DNA of 49,265 nt from Niastella sp. (lineage in GTDB: Bacteria; Bacteroidota; Bacteroidia; Chitinophagales; Chitinophagaceae): positions 217 to 49,481 of the forward strand of contig JAGIBF010000059.1 in assembly GCA_017744515.1 (NCBI GenBank), read 5' to 3'. A program made the position numbers and the translations under genes. The notes beneath the pieces are model-generated. The model made no database searches. It saw only the letters and a list, made by a program, of their open reading frames with translations, and was not told where the DNA came from. Each line of letters opens with the position of its first letter. The stretch's first letter is position 1. Positions 1-8,526 of the stretch are shown piece by piece.

Positions 1-24
1 TCAGGAAATAATTATATCCCCTAA

Positions 25-180
25 TGTGGTTTTCCGCTGGTCAGTAACCGGACTGGTTCAATAATCAAGCAAAAAAGTAGTACGCCAGATAATGCAGACA
101 TCGATGTACCCCTGTTAATCCATTTGGCAGGGACCCCCAACGATGTATGTGTGGCTTATTGTTTTGTACCTGTGTCCTAA
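25..180 (+). other. Possible 3' end of an upstream gene, perhaps frameshifted
   Basis: Reading in the frame that ends in TAA at 178-180, the stretch from 25 is open for 51 codons with plausible protein composition, but a TAA at 22-24 closes it upstream. A second frame is open from position 2 to a stop at about 62, so the two overlap and one frameshift between 25 and 62 would join them. This could be the decayed or frameshifted tail of a gene left of the window, or a chance open stretch. No family is recognised. A TACCTGTG sequence at 167-174 inside it is one base from the Bacteroidota -7 consensus and could drive pyrG. Confidence 0.25.
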
Positions 181-225
181 ACCAAAGCAGCTGATAATAT
201 TGTAAACTGATTATAACCATATATT

Positions 226-1875
226 ATGGCCAAGTACATTTTTGTTACAGGAGGCGTAACTTCTTCATTAGGTAAAGGGATCATTGCCGCATCTTTAGCG
301 AAGCTATTGCAGGCAAGAGGTTTAAGAGTAACTATTCAAAAATTCGATCCTTACATCAATGTTGATCCTGGTACGCTGAACCCCTACGAGCATGGGGAGT
401 GTTATGTTACTGAGGATGGTGCGGAGACTGACCTTGATCTGGGTCACTACGAGCGTTTCCTGAACATTTTTACCACGCAGGCCAATAACGTGACTACCGG
501 CCGTATCTATCAAACTGTTATTAATAAGGAGCGGGAAGGCGCCTTTCTCGGTAAGACTGTGCAGGTGATCCCGCACATTACTGATGAGATCAAGCGCAGG
601 ATGTTATTGCTGGGCAAGAACAACGAGTATGATGTAATCATTACCGAGCTGGGTGGTACTGTGGGTGATATTGAAAGTCTTCCTTTTATCGAGGCGCTGC
701 GTCAGTTGCAATGGGAGCTGCCCGAGGAGGATACTGTGGTGGTTCACCTGACGCTCATTCCTTATCTGAAGGCTGCTAAAGAATTGAAAACCAAGCCTAC
801 TCAGCATAGTGTAAAGATGTTGAGCCAGGAAGGTGTTCACCCGGATATCATTGTGTGCAGAACCGAAAGGCCGCTGTCGCCCGATCTGCGCCGTAAAATC
901 GCGTTGTTCTGTAACGTAAAGGCGGAGGCGGTGATCGAAGCTGCCGATGCGCCTACTATTTATGAAGTGCCATTGGCCATGATGCGTGAGAAGCTGGATC
1001 TCATTTGTATGAAGAAGCTGAACCTGAAGCTTACCAATGAGCCTGATCTTCACCGCTGGAAGGAATTCCTCGATAAACTGAAATACCCCAAGAGCCAGGT
1101 TACTATTGGTCTTATTGGTAAATATATAGAGCTACAGGATGCTTACAAATCCATCCTGGAGGCTTTTGTTCATGCCGGCGCCATCAATGAATCTAAAGTG
1201 CAGGTTGTCAACGTGCACAGCGAGTTCATTACTGAGGATAATGTTGCTGAAAAGCTCGCTAACCTCGATGGTTTGCTGGTTGCTCCCGGCTTTGGCCACC
1301 GTGGGGTAGAGGGAAAGATCATTGCTGTGAAGTATGCCCGCGAAAATAACCTGCCTTTCTTCGGTATCTGCCTTGGTATGCAGATGTCGGTGATCGAATT
1401 TGCGCGGGATGTGCTCAATTTGAAAAAGGCTCATTCCACTGAAATGGATCTTAATACGCCTGACCCGGTTATCGATCTGATGGAGGAGCAAAAGAAGATC
1501 ACTGCCAAGGGTGGTACTATGCGTCTTGGTTCTTATACCTGTCAAACGCTGGAGGGCAGTCTGGCCCGCCGTATTTATGGCAAGGAAATGATCACTGAGC
1601 GTCACAGGCACCGTTGGGAGTTTAATAACCAATATCTTACACGTTTTGAGGAGGCCGGTATGGTTGCCAGTGGTAAGAATCCGGAGAGTGGTCTGGTTGA
1701 GATCGTTGAGCTGCCTACGCATCCCTTCTTTATCGGTGTTCAATACCATCCTGAACTGAAGAGTACGGTGGAGAACCCGCATCCGATATTTGTACACTTT
1801 ATTAAGGCTGCCAAGGAGTATGCTGATCAGAAGAATGCTGTGAAGAATCCTTTGCTGCAGAGTGAAATGATATAG
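226..1875 (+). CDS. pyrG: CTP synthase (glutamine-hydrolysing)
   Basis: It makes CTP from UTP, ATP and glutamine, the last step of de novo pyrimidine nucleotide synthesis, in the cytoplasm. The 549-residue length is normal for the family. The N-terminal synthetase domain opens with the GGVTSSLGKG nucleotide-binding loop and the QKFDPYINVDPGT segment. The C-terminal class I glutamine amidotransferase domain has its nucleophile in GICLGMQ (Cys382) and the partner His508/Glu510 in HPEL. The ATG start gives the standard MAKYIFVTGG N-terminus. The gene stands alone upstream of yidC, separated by a 200-bp gap with a hairpin and repeat arrays. Identification is secure. Confidence 0.98.
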   Translation: MAKYIFVTGGVTSSLGKGIIAASLAKLLQARGLRVTIQKFDPYINVDPGTLNPYEHGECYVTEDGAETDLDLGHYERFLNIFTTQANNVTTGRIYQTVINKEREGAFLGKTVQVIPHITDEIKRRMLLLGKNNEYDVIITELGGTVGDIESLPFIEALRQLQWELPEEDTVVVHLTLIPYLKAAKELKTKPTQHSVKMLSQEGVHPDIIVCRTERPLSPDLRRKIALFCNVKAEAVIEAADAPTIYEVPLAMMREKLDLICMKKLNLKLTNEPDLHRWKEFLDKLKYPKSQVTIGLIGKYIELQDAYKSILEAFVHAGAINESKVQVVNVHSEFITEDNVAEKLANLDGLLVAPGFGHRGVEGKIIAVKYARENNLPFFGICLGMQMSVIEFARDVLNLKKAHSTEMDLNTPDPVIDLMEEQKKITAKGGTMRLGSYTCQTLEGSLARRIYGKEMITERHRHRWEFNNQYLTRFEEAGMVASGKNPESGLVEIVELPTHPFFIGVQYHPELKSTVENPHPIFVHFIKAAKEYADQKNAVKNPLLQSEMI

Positions 1876-1877
1876 TC

Positions 1878-1891
1878 GATTCCGGGTTCCG
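1878..1891. repeat. Left heptad units after pyrG (inverted partner at 2006-2040)
   Basis: Two adjacent 7-bp units, GATTCCG and GGTTCCG, begin two bases after the pyrG stop codon. They are the reverse complement of the CCCGGAA-type units at 2006-2040. The two sets flank the hairpin at 1946-1994, so the whole gap is a nested inverted repeat. Confidence 0.6.
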
Positions 1892-1945
1892 TACCACAAA
1901 AATCCCTGTTGCAGGGGAATAAGTCGCTCATAAGTACAAAAATAT

Positions 1946-1994
1946 TACAGGCGCCCTGAATAATAGCAATTTACTGTTATTCGAGGCGCCTGTA
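1946..1994. repeat. Long palindromic hairpin between pyrG and yidC
   Basis: The outer arms TACAGGCGCC and GGCGCCTGTA pair perfectly over 10 bp. Inside them GAATAATAG pairs with CTGTTATTC with one G-T wobble, around a short AT-rich loop. The result is a roughly 20-bp stem. No T-run follows, so a classic intrinsic terminator is not obvious. It may still end or stabilise the pyrG transcript, or be a REP-like palindrome. Confidence 0.6.
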
Positions 1995-2005
1995 GCGCGG
2001 AGCAA

Positions 2006-2040
2006 CCCGGAATCCGAAACCCGGAACCCGGAACCCATAT
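2006..2040. repeat. Five-unit heptad array before yidC
   Basis: Five consecutive 7-bp units with consensus CCCGGAA (variants TCCGAAA and CCCATAT) fill exactly 35 bp. The array ends just before the yidC -7 element and is complementary in sense to the units at 1878-1891. Confidence 0.7.
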
Positions 2041-2045
2041 TCCCC

Positions 2046-2053
2046 TATCTTTG
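2046..2053 (+). promoter_or_regulatory. Putative -7 promoter element of yidC
   Basis: TATCTTTG matches the Bacteroidota -7 consensus TAnnTTTG and lies 24 bp before the yidC start codon. A clear TTG at -33 is not visible, because that position falls in the CCCGGAA repeat array. Confidence 0.5.
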
Positions 2054-2076
2054 CACCTCTTCTAAATTTTGTACTA

Positions 2077-3897
2077 ATGAACATGGATCGCAATACGATC
2101 ATTGGCTTTGTATTACTGGCGGGATTATTATTCGCTTACCTGTTTATCTCCACTAAAAATTCTCATGATCTACAGGGGCAGCGCCAACATTATGAGGATT
2201 CTGTGGCCCGTGTAAAAAGGGCAGCGGATTCTGTTGCCGCTATTGCTCAAAAGGATACTACTATCAAGGCTATTCTGGGTAATGACAGCCTTGCAAGGAT
2301 TACTCAAGGCGTGGAAAAGCTGGTTGTTGTAGAAAATGAAGTGCTTAAAATCACTTTCACCAACAAGGGTGGTCAGCCTGGTAAAGTAGAGCTTAAGAAA
2401 TACAAATCCGTTGACAGCAACCTGGTGGTGCTGAATGGTCAATCTTTCGATAAGATATCTTACCGGGTCAATGCCGGTTCTCAAAATTCTGCCGAGGTCG
2501 CTGATCTTTATTTTCTGGGTGGCGATGTTGTAAAGAATGCTGATAACAGCCAGACCGTCACTTTCCAGATGCCGCTTTCCAATGGTACACTGGTGCATAA
2601 GTTTACTGTGCGCCCTAATGATTACCTGATCGATTGGAATGTACAACTGGATGGAGCCGATAAGTTGTTGACGCAGGGTGCTTTCAATCTGACGTGGCAA
2701 GACCAGCCCACGCAGCATGAAAGTGATGTGAAGTATGAGCGTCTGCAAACCAACATTGGTTATTATTCTGATAATGATTTCGATTATATCATGTCGAAGA
2801 CTGAGAAGAAGCTTGACAAGCAGGTGCAATGGGTATCTGTATCTCAGCAATTCTTCAATACTACATTGATTGCCAAGAATGGTTTTTCTTCTGCCGACAT
2901 CAAGTGGTTAAGGCATGTTGATTCTACCAACAAGATTGCTGATGTAACGACCTCTTTGCAGACAAAACTGCCTTTGGGCGCTGATGCTGCTTTTCCGATG
3001 CAGCTTTATTATGGCCCTAATGATTACCGCATTTTGAAAAGTCAGCCGGTACCGGAAATGGATAAGATCATCAACCTCGGCCGTGACTTGTATACTTTTG
3101 TGCGCCCCATCAACAAGTACATTGTGATGCCCGTGTTCAACTTCTTCGATAGTTTCATAGGCAGTATGGGTGTGGTAATTCTGTTGCTGACGCTGTTCAT
3201 CCGTTTGCTGACTTCTCCATTGATGTATCCTGGTTATCTTACCAGCGCCAAGATGAAGATCTTAAGGCCCGATCTGGCTAAACTGAAAGAGAAGTATCCT
3301 GATCAGCAGCAATTTGCTATGGAGCAAATGAAGTTTATGCGTGAGGCGGGTGTTAATCAGTTTGCCGGTTGTTTACCGAGCTTGTTGCAAATTCCGATCT
3401 TCTTTGCGTTGTATAGCTTCTTCAACTCCAATATTTCTTTGCGTGGTGAAGAATTCCTGTGGGCCAAGAACCTGGCGTCTTATGATGTGTTGTTCCAGTT
3501 TCCTTTCGAGATATGGGGATTGGGTAATCACATCAGTTTGTTTACTATTACAGCTTGTCTTACCAGCTTTTTGATCTCTTTCTACAACATGGCTTCTACG
3601 CCTGACCAGGGTAACCCGGCATTGAAATACATGCCTTATATTTTCCCGTTTGTTCTATTGTTCGTGTTCAATAAACTGCCGGCGGCTTTGACATGGTATT
3701 ACACTGTGTCGAACATCATTACGTTGTTGTTGCAGTTTGTGATCCAGAATTATATCATCAACCACGATAAGCTGGTAGCGAAGATCGAAGAGACGCGTAA
3801 GAAACCTAAGGCAAAGTCCAAATGGGCGGAACGCCTGGAGCAGGTGCAGGAACAGCAAAGGAAGATGCAGGAAGCGAAAGCGAAGGGAAAGAAGTAG
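2077..3897 (+). CDS. yidC: Membrane protein insertase YidC
   Basis: YidC inserts and folds inner-membrane proteins, alone or with SecYEG. The 606-residue protein has the Gram-negative layout: an N-terminal membrane anchor (about residues 5-25), a large periplasmic beta-rich domain (about 60-340), then the conserved multi-helix insertase core starting near residue 350 with GVVILLLTLFIRLLTSPLMYP. The C-terminus is basic and rich in Lys, Gln and Glu, as expected for a ribosome-facing tail. The first ATG is used (MNMDRNTIIG). It lies downstream of pyrG with its own candidate promoter and is followed by an intrinsic terminator. Confidence 0.97.
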   Translation: MNMDRNTIIGFVLLAGLLFAYLFISTKNSHDLQGQRQHYEDSVARVKRAADSVAAIAQKDTTIKAILGNDSLARITQGVEKLVVVENEVLKITFTNKGGQPGKVELKKYKSVDSNLVVLNGQSFDKISYRVNAGSQNSAEVADLYFLGGDVVKNADNSQTVTFQMPLSNGTLVHKFTVRPNDYLIDWNVQLDGADKLLTQGAFNLTWQDQPTQHESDVKYERLQTNIGYYSDNDFDYIMSKTEKKLDKQVQWVSVSQQFFNTTLIAKNGFSSADIKWLRHVDSTNKIADVTTSLQTKLPLGADAAFPMQLYYGPNDYRILKSQPVPEMDKIINLGRDLYTFVRPINKYIVMPVFNFFDSFIGSMGVVILLLTLFIRLLTSPLMYPGYLTSAKMKILRPDLAKLKEKYPDQQQFAMEQMKFMREAGVNQFAGCLPSLLQIPIFFALYSFFNSNISLRGEEFLWAKNLASYDVLFQFPFEIWGLGNHISLFTITACLTSFLISFYNMASTPDQGNPALKYMPYIFPFVLLFVFNKLPAALTWYYTVSNIITLLLQFVIQNYIINHDKLVAKIEETRKKPKAKSKWAERLEQVQEQQRKMQEAKAKGKK

Positions 3898-3938
3898 TTG
3901 GGAGAGTTGATATGTTGATAGGTTAAAAGGTTTAAAAG
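3897..3938. repeat. Octad array after yidC (left arm)
   Basis: Directly after the yidC stop codon there are four to five 8/9-bp units of consensus GTTGATAG or GTTAAAAG. The reverse-complement family (AACTTGTC, AACTTGTT) lies at 4025-4056. The yidC terminator sits between the two arrays. Confidence 0.6.
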
Positions 3939-3971
3939 GATACTACTACGAATCAAGTGTTCAACAATATG

Positions 3972-4001
3972 ACCGGCTGGGCGTTACTCAGCCGGTTTTT
4001 T
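3972..4001 (+). terminator. Intrinsic terminator of yidC
   Basis: ACCGGCTG and CAGCCGGT form a perfect 8-bp GC-rich stem with a 9-nt loop, followed by a run of six T. Confidence 0.88.
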
Positions 4002-4024
4002 ATTGGGCGGGTTTCTGTCTTATT

Positions 4025-4056
4025 AACTTGTCAACTTGTTAACTTTTATACTTTCT
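4025..4056. repeat. Octad array before the GLPGLI-like gene (right arm)
   Basis: Four contiguous 8-bp units (AACTTGTC, AACTTGTT, AACTTTTA, TACTTTCT) are inverted relative to the array at 3897-3938. Confidence 0.6.
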
Positions 4057-4177
4057 ATTCAAGTATTTCGTTAAAAACCAAACTAATAGTATCTTAAATT
4101 GACCGGTTGTTACTATTTTAGGCAACGGTTCTCAATACTTGTCTCGTCTTTATGACATCTGATCAACCCGGATAAAC

Positions 4178-4831
4178 ATGAAAAAGTATATAGGTCTCTT
4201 CACGCTAAACCTGTTTCTGCTGCTGACGGCTGCAGGGCAGAAGAAGGTTTCTGAGCTGACCCTTGTGTATGATGCTTCTATTTCTTCTGGCAGCAAGGAG
4301 CCTAAAATGGCCGATGCGTTGGATGGCGCTACTACTACTGTTTATCTGAAAGGTAATATGAGCCGCACGGAGATGGTGAGTGCGCTTTTTTCTTCCACCA
4401 CTATTCATGATTCCAAAGCGGGTACTGCTGTAATTTTGCGGGAAGTGAGCGGGCAGAAGATCCTGATCAGGATGACGGCGGATAATTGGGCCGAGAAGAA
4501 TAAGCGGTATAACGGGATGACATTTACCGACACCAAGGAGACCAAGTCGATTGCTGGTTATAATTGTACGAAGGCCGAGGCCAAGCTGGCTGACGGCACT
4601 ACTTTCACTGTCTATTATACTACTGATATAATCCCCGAGAATAAGGATTACGACTCTCAATTCAAAAACCTGAATGGCCTGCCCCTTGAGTATGAGCTGG
4701 TTCAGGGTAAACTTACCATTAAATACACCGTGTCTAAGATCAACCTGAACCCGGTGCCTGCCTCTAAGTTTGACATACCAAAGAGTGGCTATCGTGAGTT
4801 GACCTACGACGAAAGCAAGAAGATGAATTAA
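4178..4831 (+). CDS. Secreted GLPGLI/DUF4412-like protein
   Basis: A 217-residue protein with a hydrophobic N-terminal signal peptide (about residues 1-20). The body is predicted to be beta-rich. Near the C-terminus the segment NLNGLPLEYEL followed by a KYTVSKIN strand resembles the motif that names the GLPGLI family, periplasmic or outer-membrane proteins of unknown function common in Bacteroidota. The central IAGYNCTKAEAKLADG segment also fits that family and DUF4412. It is a single gene that converges on a small secreted protein. Family membership is by motif memory only, and the molecular role is unknown. Confidence 0.7.
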   Translation: MKKYIGLFTLNLFLLLTAAGQKKVSELTLVYDASISSGSKEPKMADALDGATTTVYLKGNMSRTEMVSALFSSTTIHDSKAGTAVILREVSGQKILIRMTADNWAEKNKRYNGMTFTDTKETKSIAGYNCTKAEAKLADGTTFTVYYTTDIIPENKDYDSQFKNLNGLPLEYELVQGKLTIKYTVSKINLNPVPASKFDIPKSGYRELTYDESKKMN

Positions 4832-4855
4832 TGACTTTTAATGATCTTTTAATCG

Positions 4856-4882
4856 TAAAGCTTACTTATGAAGCTTTATTTT
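4856..4882 (+). terminator. Terminator between convergent genes
   Basis: TAAAGCTT and AAGCTTTA form a perfect 8-bp stem with a 7-nt loop followed by TTTT. It overlaps the last codons of the minus-strand gene, so it may serve both directions. Confidence 0.6.
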
Positions 4883-5206
4883 AAGATCCAAGAGGTTGAG
4901 ATTTGACTTAAACGTAGGTTTAGTGTTCATCTTTACCTGCTGTGGCAACATGTAAACTGTACTGCCTTTTTGGTAGGTAACTACCGTGTTGTAGGTGATG
5001 AAATTTCTGCTACGTTCACTGCTGAAGATGTGACTTCCTGCGTAGGAAGGTCCAGCTTTTAAGGTGAAGCCATTAGTGGTTCTAATGGGCGTGTAGATTG
5101 GTTTTAGCGGCGTCTCTGACTTCTTCTTACCACCACCGCTGCTGGCTACTGCCGCAAGCGCTACCGCCCCAATCATCGCACAACTGATGAGGGTTTTTTT
5201 AAGCAT
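4862..5206 (-). CDS. Small secreted protein of unknown function
   Basis: The 114-residue product begins MLKKTLISC and has a clear signal peptide up to about residue 20 (AVALAAVASS), then a GGGKKK segment and a short mature domain with no motif I recognise. An in-frame ATG 33 bp further upstream (5239) would add MKANSTLKLNH, but the signal peptide begins naturally at 5206. A TATTTTTG element on the minus strand at 5248-5255 lies so close to 5239 that the downstream start is favoured. It is probably periplasmic or surface-exposed. Confidence 0.6.
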   Translation of the reverse strand: MLKKTLISCAMIGAVALAAVASSGGGKKKSETPLKPIYTPIRTTNGFTLKAGPSYAGSHIFSSERSRNFITYNTVVTYQKGSTVYMLPQQVKMNTKPTFKSNLNLLDLKIKLHK

Positions 5207-5247
5207 GTGGTTAAGTTTAAGTGTAGAGTTTGCCTTCATATCTAACG

Positions 5248-5255
5248 CAAAAATA
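5248..5255 (-). promoter_or_regulatory. Putative -7 element of the small secreted protein
   Basis: Read on the minus strand, the site is TATTTTTG, a match to TAnnTTTG, about 40 bp upstream of the chosen ATG. No convincing -33 TTG was found. Confidence 0.4.
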
Positions 5256-5499
5256 GTTAAAAAATTTTAGAAACCTTTAACCGATCATCCCAAAGATTAT
5301 AATCTCTTTAACGATTAGAGATGCCGAATTGTTAGTATTTCCATAAAAATGACACTGCTTTTTTGGGGAATGTTGCATGTTAGCGTTAAAATATTCTAAA
5401 TCAATGGTTTTGTTAATCACTTATTAACATGGTGTCAATAAGAAAAAATTGGTATGGTTCCATGAAAAAGCTATTTTACATAAACCTTTGCTTAAATAC

Positions 5500-6918
5500 A
5501 TGAGAGACAATCCATCACGTAATGATAATGAGGAACTTAGGGAGTTGGTGAAGCAGTATCAGAACCTTAAGTCAGGCCGCAGTCACTCTTTCCTAGACGA
5601 GGAAGCGTTTGAGCGAATTATTGACTATTTCGACGACCGGGAGGACCTGCAACAGGCCTTGGAAGCCGCCGAGCTGGGTATCGAGCAATACCCGTATTCG
5701 GCCATGTTACTCATCAAGAAGGCTGACCTGCTTATTGCCACCCGCCACTACAATGAGGCGTTGCGTATTTTGCAGCATGCCGAGTTGCTGGACAGCAACG
5801 ATATCAACCTTTACATATTAAAGACTGACGCTTTCCTGGCGCTTGACCAGCAGGAGAAAGCTGTGGAGTTGCTGGAAAACGCGCTACAGCTTTTTGAAGG
5901 GCAGGAGCGTATCGAGCTGTTGTTCGAGCTGGCCGATGTATATGACGACTACGAAGAGTTCGATAAGATATTCGATTGCCTGAAGTTGATTCTTGAACAG
6001 GAGCCTAACAATGAGGAGGCGCTGTACAAGATCTGTTTCTGGACCGACTTCACCGGGCGTAATGAGGAGAGTATCCGCCTGCACCAGCAGATCATCGAAG
6101 AGTATCCTTATAGTGAGCTGGCCTGGTTCAACCTGGCGGCTGCCTTCCAGGGGCTGAAACTCTATGAAAAGGCTATTGATGCCTATAAGTACGCGATTGT
6201 CATCGACGAGAAGTTTGACTACGCTTACCGTAATATGGGTGATGCTTATATCCGGATGCGTAAGTATAAGGATGCCATCGAGGTGCTGGAGAAGGTATTG
6301 GAGCTTTCAAGGCCCGAAGATGTGATCTATGAGGCTATTGGTCATTGCTACGATCGGATGAAGAATTTTGCGCAGGCAAGGTTTTATTATCGTAAGGCTT
6401 CGCACCTCAACGTTGAGGACAGTAAGCTGCATTACAAGATCGCCTGTACTTATATTAATGAGGCGCAGTATACTACTGCTATCAAGCACCTTGAAACTGC
6501 TTTGTCGATCCATCGCATGCAACCTGAGTATAATATGGCGATGGGTGAATGTAAAATGCAGCAGGGTGAGTTCAAGGAAGCTATTCAATATTTTTCCAAT
6601 GTGGTGCGCCAGCGCCCGCGGAATATATCCAGCTGGGAGGCGCTGATCCGCTGCCTGTACAATGGTGAGTTTTATGAAGAAGCGCTTGAACAGGTGAAGG
6701 CTGCGATCAAGATGACGGAAGGCAAACCGCTCTTTCTCTTTTATCTATCAGGTGTTTACTTTGCGCTTGGCAAGGTGAAGGAGGCTTTACTGCAGCTGGA
6801 AAATGCCATGAGCATAGCTCCTAAAATGGTCAAGAAGCTGGTTCAATTGAATCCTGCTATCCTGCAGCACCAAATGGTGGTGGATGTGGTAGCCCGCTAC
6901 AAAAAAAATAAGTCATAA
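5500..6918 (+). CDS. Tetratricopeptide repeat protein
   Basis: A 472-residue protein built almost wholly of about eleven to twelve 34-residue TPR units. Typical cores such as AWFNLAAAFQGLKLYEKAIDAY and AYRNMGDAYIRMRKYKDAIEV are visible. There is no signal peptide or membrane segment, so it is probably a cytoplasmic protein-protein scaffold. Its partner cannot be read from the sequence. The first in-frame ATG is at 5500 (MRDNPSRN); the open frame continues upstream to a TTG, but that stretch reads poorly as protein. Similar single-copy TPR proteins are common in Bacteroidota. The gene is monocistronic and is followed by the comA promoter. Confidence 0.85.
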   Translation: MRDNPSRNDNEELRELVKQYQNLKSGRSHSFLDEEAFERIIDYFDDREDLQQALEAAELGIEQYPYSAMLLIKKADLLIATRHYNEALRILQHAELLDSNDINLYILKTDAFLALDQQEKAVELLENALQLFEGQERIELLFELADVYDDYEEFDKIFDCLKLILEQEPNNEEALYKICFWTDFTGRNEESIRLHQQIIEEYPYSELAWFNLAAAFQGLKLYEKAIDAYKYAIVIDEKFDYAYRNMGDAYIRMRKYKDAIEVLEKVLELSRPEDVIYEAIGHCYDRMKNFAQARFYYRKASHLNVEDSKLHYKIACTYINEAQYTTAIKHLETALSIHRMQPEYNMAMGECKMQQGEFKEAIQYFSNVVRQRPRNISSWEALIRCLYNGEFYEEALEQVKAAIKMTEGKPLFLFYLSGVYFALGKVKEALLQLENAMSIAPKMVKKLVQLNPAILQHQMVVDVVARYKKNKS

Positions 6919-6975
6919 CAGCCAACTGAAATTCAGACAAAGGAACCGGGCAGCGCATAATTTCTCTCTTTCCCC

Positions 6976-6983
6976 TATTTTTG
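6976..6983 (+). promoter_or_regulatory. Putative -7 element of comA-aroE
   Basis: TATTTTTG matches TAnnTTTG and lies 39 bp before the comA ATG. No clear -33 element is visible. Confidence 0.45.
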
Positions 6984-7021
6984 CGGCTGCTTTAGAAAAT
7001 CCTAATAGTAAAATCCAGCGA

Positions 7022-7792
7022 ATGAATTTCAACCTCTCTCAGATGCCCGATAGAAACGCTAAGCCTCGTACCAACGGTATCACGATGGTAATGGACAAGG
7101 GTCTTAGTATTCCTGAAGTGCATAATTTCCTGAGTGTATCCGGCCCGCATGTAGATATCGTGAAGCTGGGATTTGGGACTTCTTTCGTTACTCCCAACCT
7201 GCGTGAGAAAATAGAAGTTTATCAATCCTACAATATTCCCATTTATTTTGGGGGCACTTTGTTTGAAGCTTTCCTGGTGCGCAACCAGTTCAATGACTAT
7301 ATCGAAGTCTGTAAAGACTACGGCATTAAATATATGGAAGTGAGTGATGGGTCCATCACCATTCCTCATGCCGAGAAATGTGGTTATATCGAAAAGCTCA
7401 CCAAGCACGCTATTATCCTCAGTGAAGTAGGTAGTAAAGATGCTGCTCATATCATTCCTCCTTATAAGTGGATCGAGCTGATGCGTGCAGAGCTGAATGC
7501 AGGTGCTACTTATGTGATCGCTGAAGCGCGCGAAGCGGGTAACGTAGGTATCTATCGTGGCAGTGGTGAAGTTCGCGAGGGGCTGGTTCAGGAGATCCTT
7601 ACTCAAATTCCCGGTGAAAAGATCCTTTGGGAAGCTCCTCAAAAGGCACAGCAGTTGTATTTCATCGAGCTGCTGGGATGCAATGTGAACCTTGGTAATA
7701 TTGCTCCTACTGAAATGATCTCTCTTGAAGCGATGCGTGTTGGCCTTCGTGGTGACACTTTCAGTTTATTCCTCAATAAAGAAGAAGCATAA
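7022..7792 (+). CDS. comA: Phosphosulfolactate synthase family protein (ComA-like)
   Basis: The family adds sulfite to phosphoenolpyruvate to give (2R)-phospho-3-sulfolactate. This is the first step of coenzyme M synthesis in methanogens and of sulfolactate formation in some bacteria. The 256-residue TIM-barrel protein carries family-like segments IVKLGFGTS, YFGGTLFEAF, MEVSDGSI and YVIAEAREAGNVGIY. The stop codon overlaps the aroE start by one base (TAATG), so the two genes are translationally coupled. The substrate in this organism is not shown by the sequence. A role in sulfonate or sulfonolipid metabolism is possible but inferred. Confidence 0.82.
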   Translation: MNFNLSQMPDRNAKPRTNGITMVMDKGLSIPEVHNFLSVSGPHVDIVKLGFGTSFVTPNLREKIEVYQSYNIPIYFGGTLFEAFLVRNQFNDYIEVCKDYGIKYMEVSDGSITIPHAEKCGYIEKLTKHAIILSEVGSKDAAHIIPPYKWIELMRAELNAGATYVIAEAREAGNVGIYRGSGEVREGLVQEILTQIPGEKILWEAPQKAQQLYFIELLGCNVNLGNIAPTEMISLEAMRVGLRGDTFSLFLNKEEA

Positions 7793-8526
7793 TGAGACTG
7801 TTTGGGCTGATCGGGTTCCCGTTGAGCCATTCTTTTTCCCAGAAATTCTTTACTGATAAATTTCGGGTGGAAGGGATTGCCGGTTGTGTGTATGAGAATT
7901 TCCCCCTGGAAAATATCGATGCTTTGCGGGGGGTGCTGGCGCAGCATTCTCATCTTGCAGGGCTCAATGTGACTATTCCTTATAAGGAAAAGGTGATCCC
8001 TTACCTGCATCATCAGAGTGATGTGGTGAAGCGGATCGGGGCCTGCAACTGTATCAAAATAGTGAATGGTGAACTGCATGGTTATAATACTGATGTAACG
8101 GGTTTTGAGGAGTCGCTCAGGTCGTTACTGGAAGCGCATCACCGCAAGGCGCTCGTGCTGGGTACTGGTGGCGCTGCCAAGGCTGTTCACTATGTAATAG
8201 AGAAACTGGGTATCATTTTCCTGGAGGTGTCCCGTAATCCTACTTCCGGCCGGCAAATCAGTTATGAGCAGCTGACGCCCGCTGTGCTAAACGATCATAC
8301 GCTTATCATCAATACTACTCCGGTGGGTATGTATCCTAATGAGCATGACTGCCCGCCTTTGCCTTATGCTGATCTCACTCCACGGCATTATTTGTTTGAC
8401 CTGGTATATAACCCAGCTAAGACTTTGTTTCTCCAAAAAGGGGAGGAGCAAGGGGCTGTTATCAAAAACGGGTCTGATATGCTCGTGATCCAGGCTGAAG
8501 AGAGCTGGAGGATCTGGAATGCTTAG
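7792..8526 (+). CDS. aroE: Shikimate dehydrogenase
   Basis: It reduces 3-dehydroshikimate to shikimate with NADPH, the fourth step of aromatic amino acid synthesis. The 244-residue protein shows the shikimate-binding PLSHSFS motif, NVTIPYKE with catalytic Lys65, YNTD with catalytic Asp101, and the nucleotide loop GTGGAAKAV (about 124-132). The C-terminal GSDMLVIQAEESW segment is typical of AroE. The length is slightly short for AroE (usually about 270), as is common in Bacteroidota. It is coupled to comA by a one-base overlap and converges on a thioesterase gene across an inverted octad repeat. Confidence 0.93.
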   Translation: MRLFGLIGFPLSHSFSQKFFTDKFRVEGIAGCVYENFPLENIDALRGVLAQHSHLAGLNVTIPYKEKVIPYLHHQSDVVKRIGACNCIKIVNGELHGYNTDVTGFEESLRSLLEAHHRKALVLGTGGAAKAVHYVIEKLGIIFLEVSRNPTSGRQISYEQLTPAVLNDHTLIINTTPVGMYPNEHDCPPLPYADLTPRHYLFDLVYNPAKTLFLQKGEEQGAVIKNGSDMLVIQAEESWRIWNA

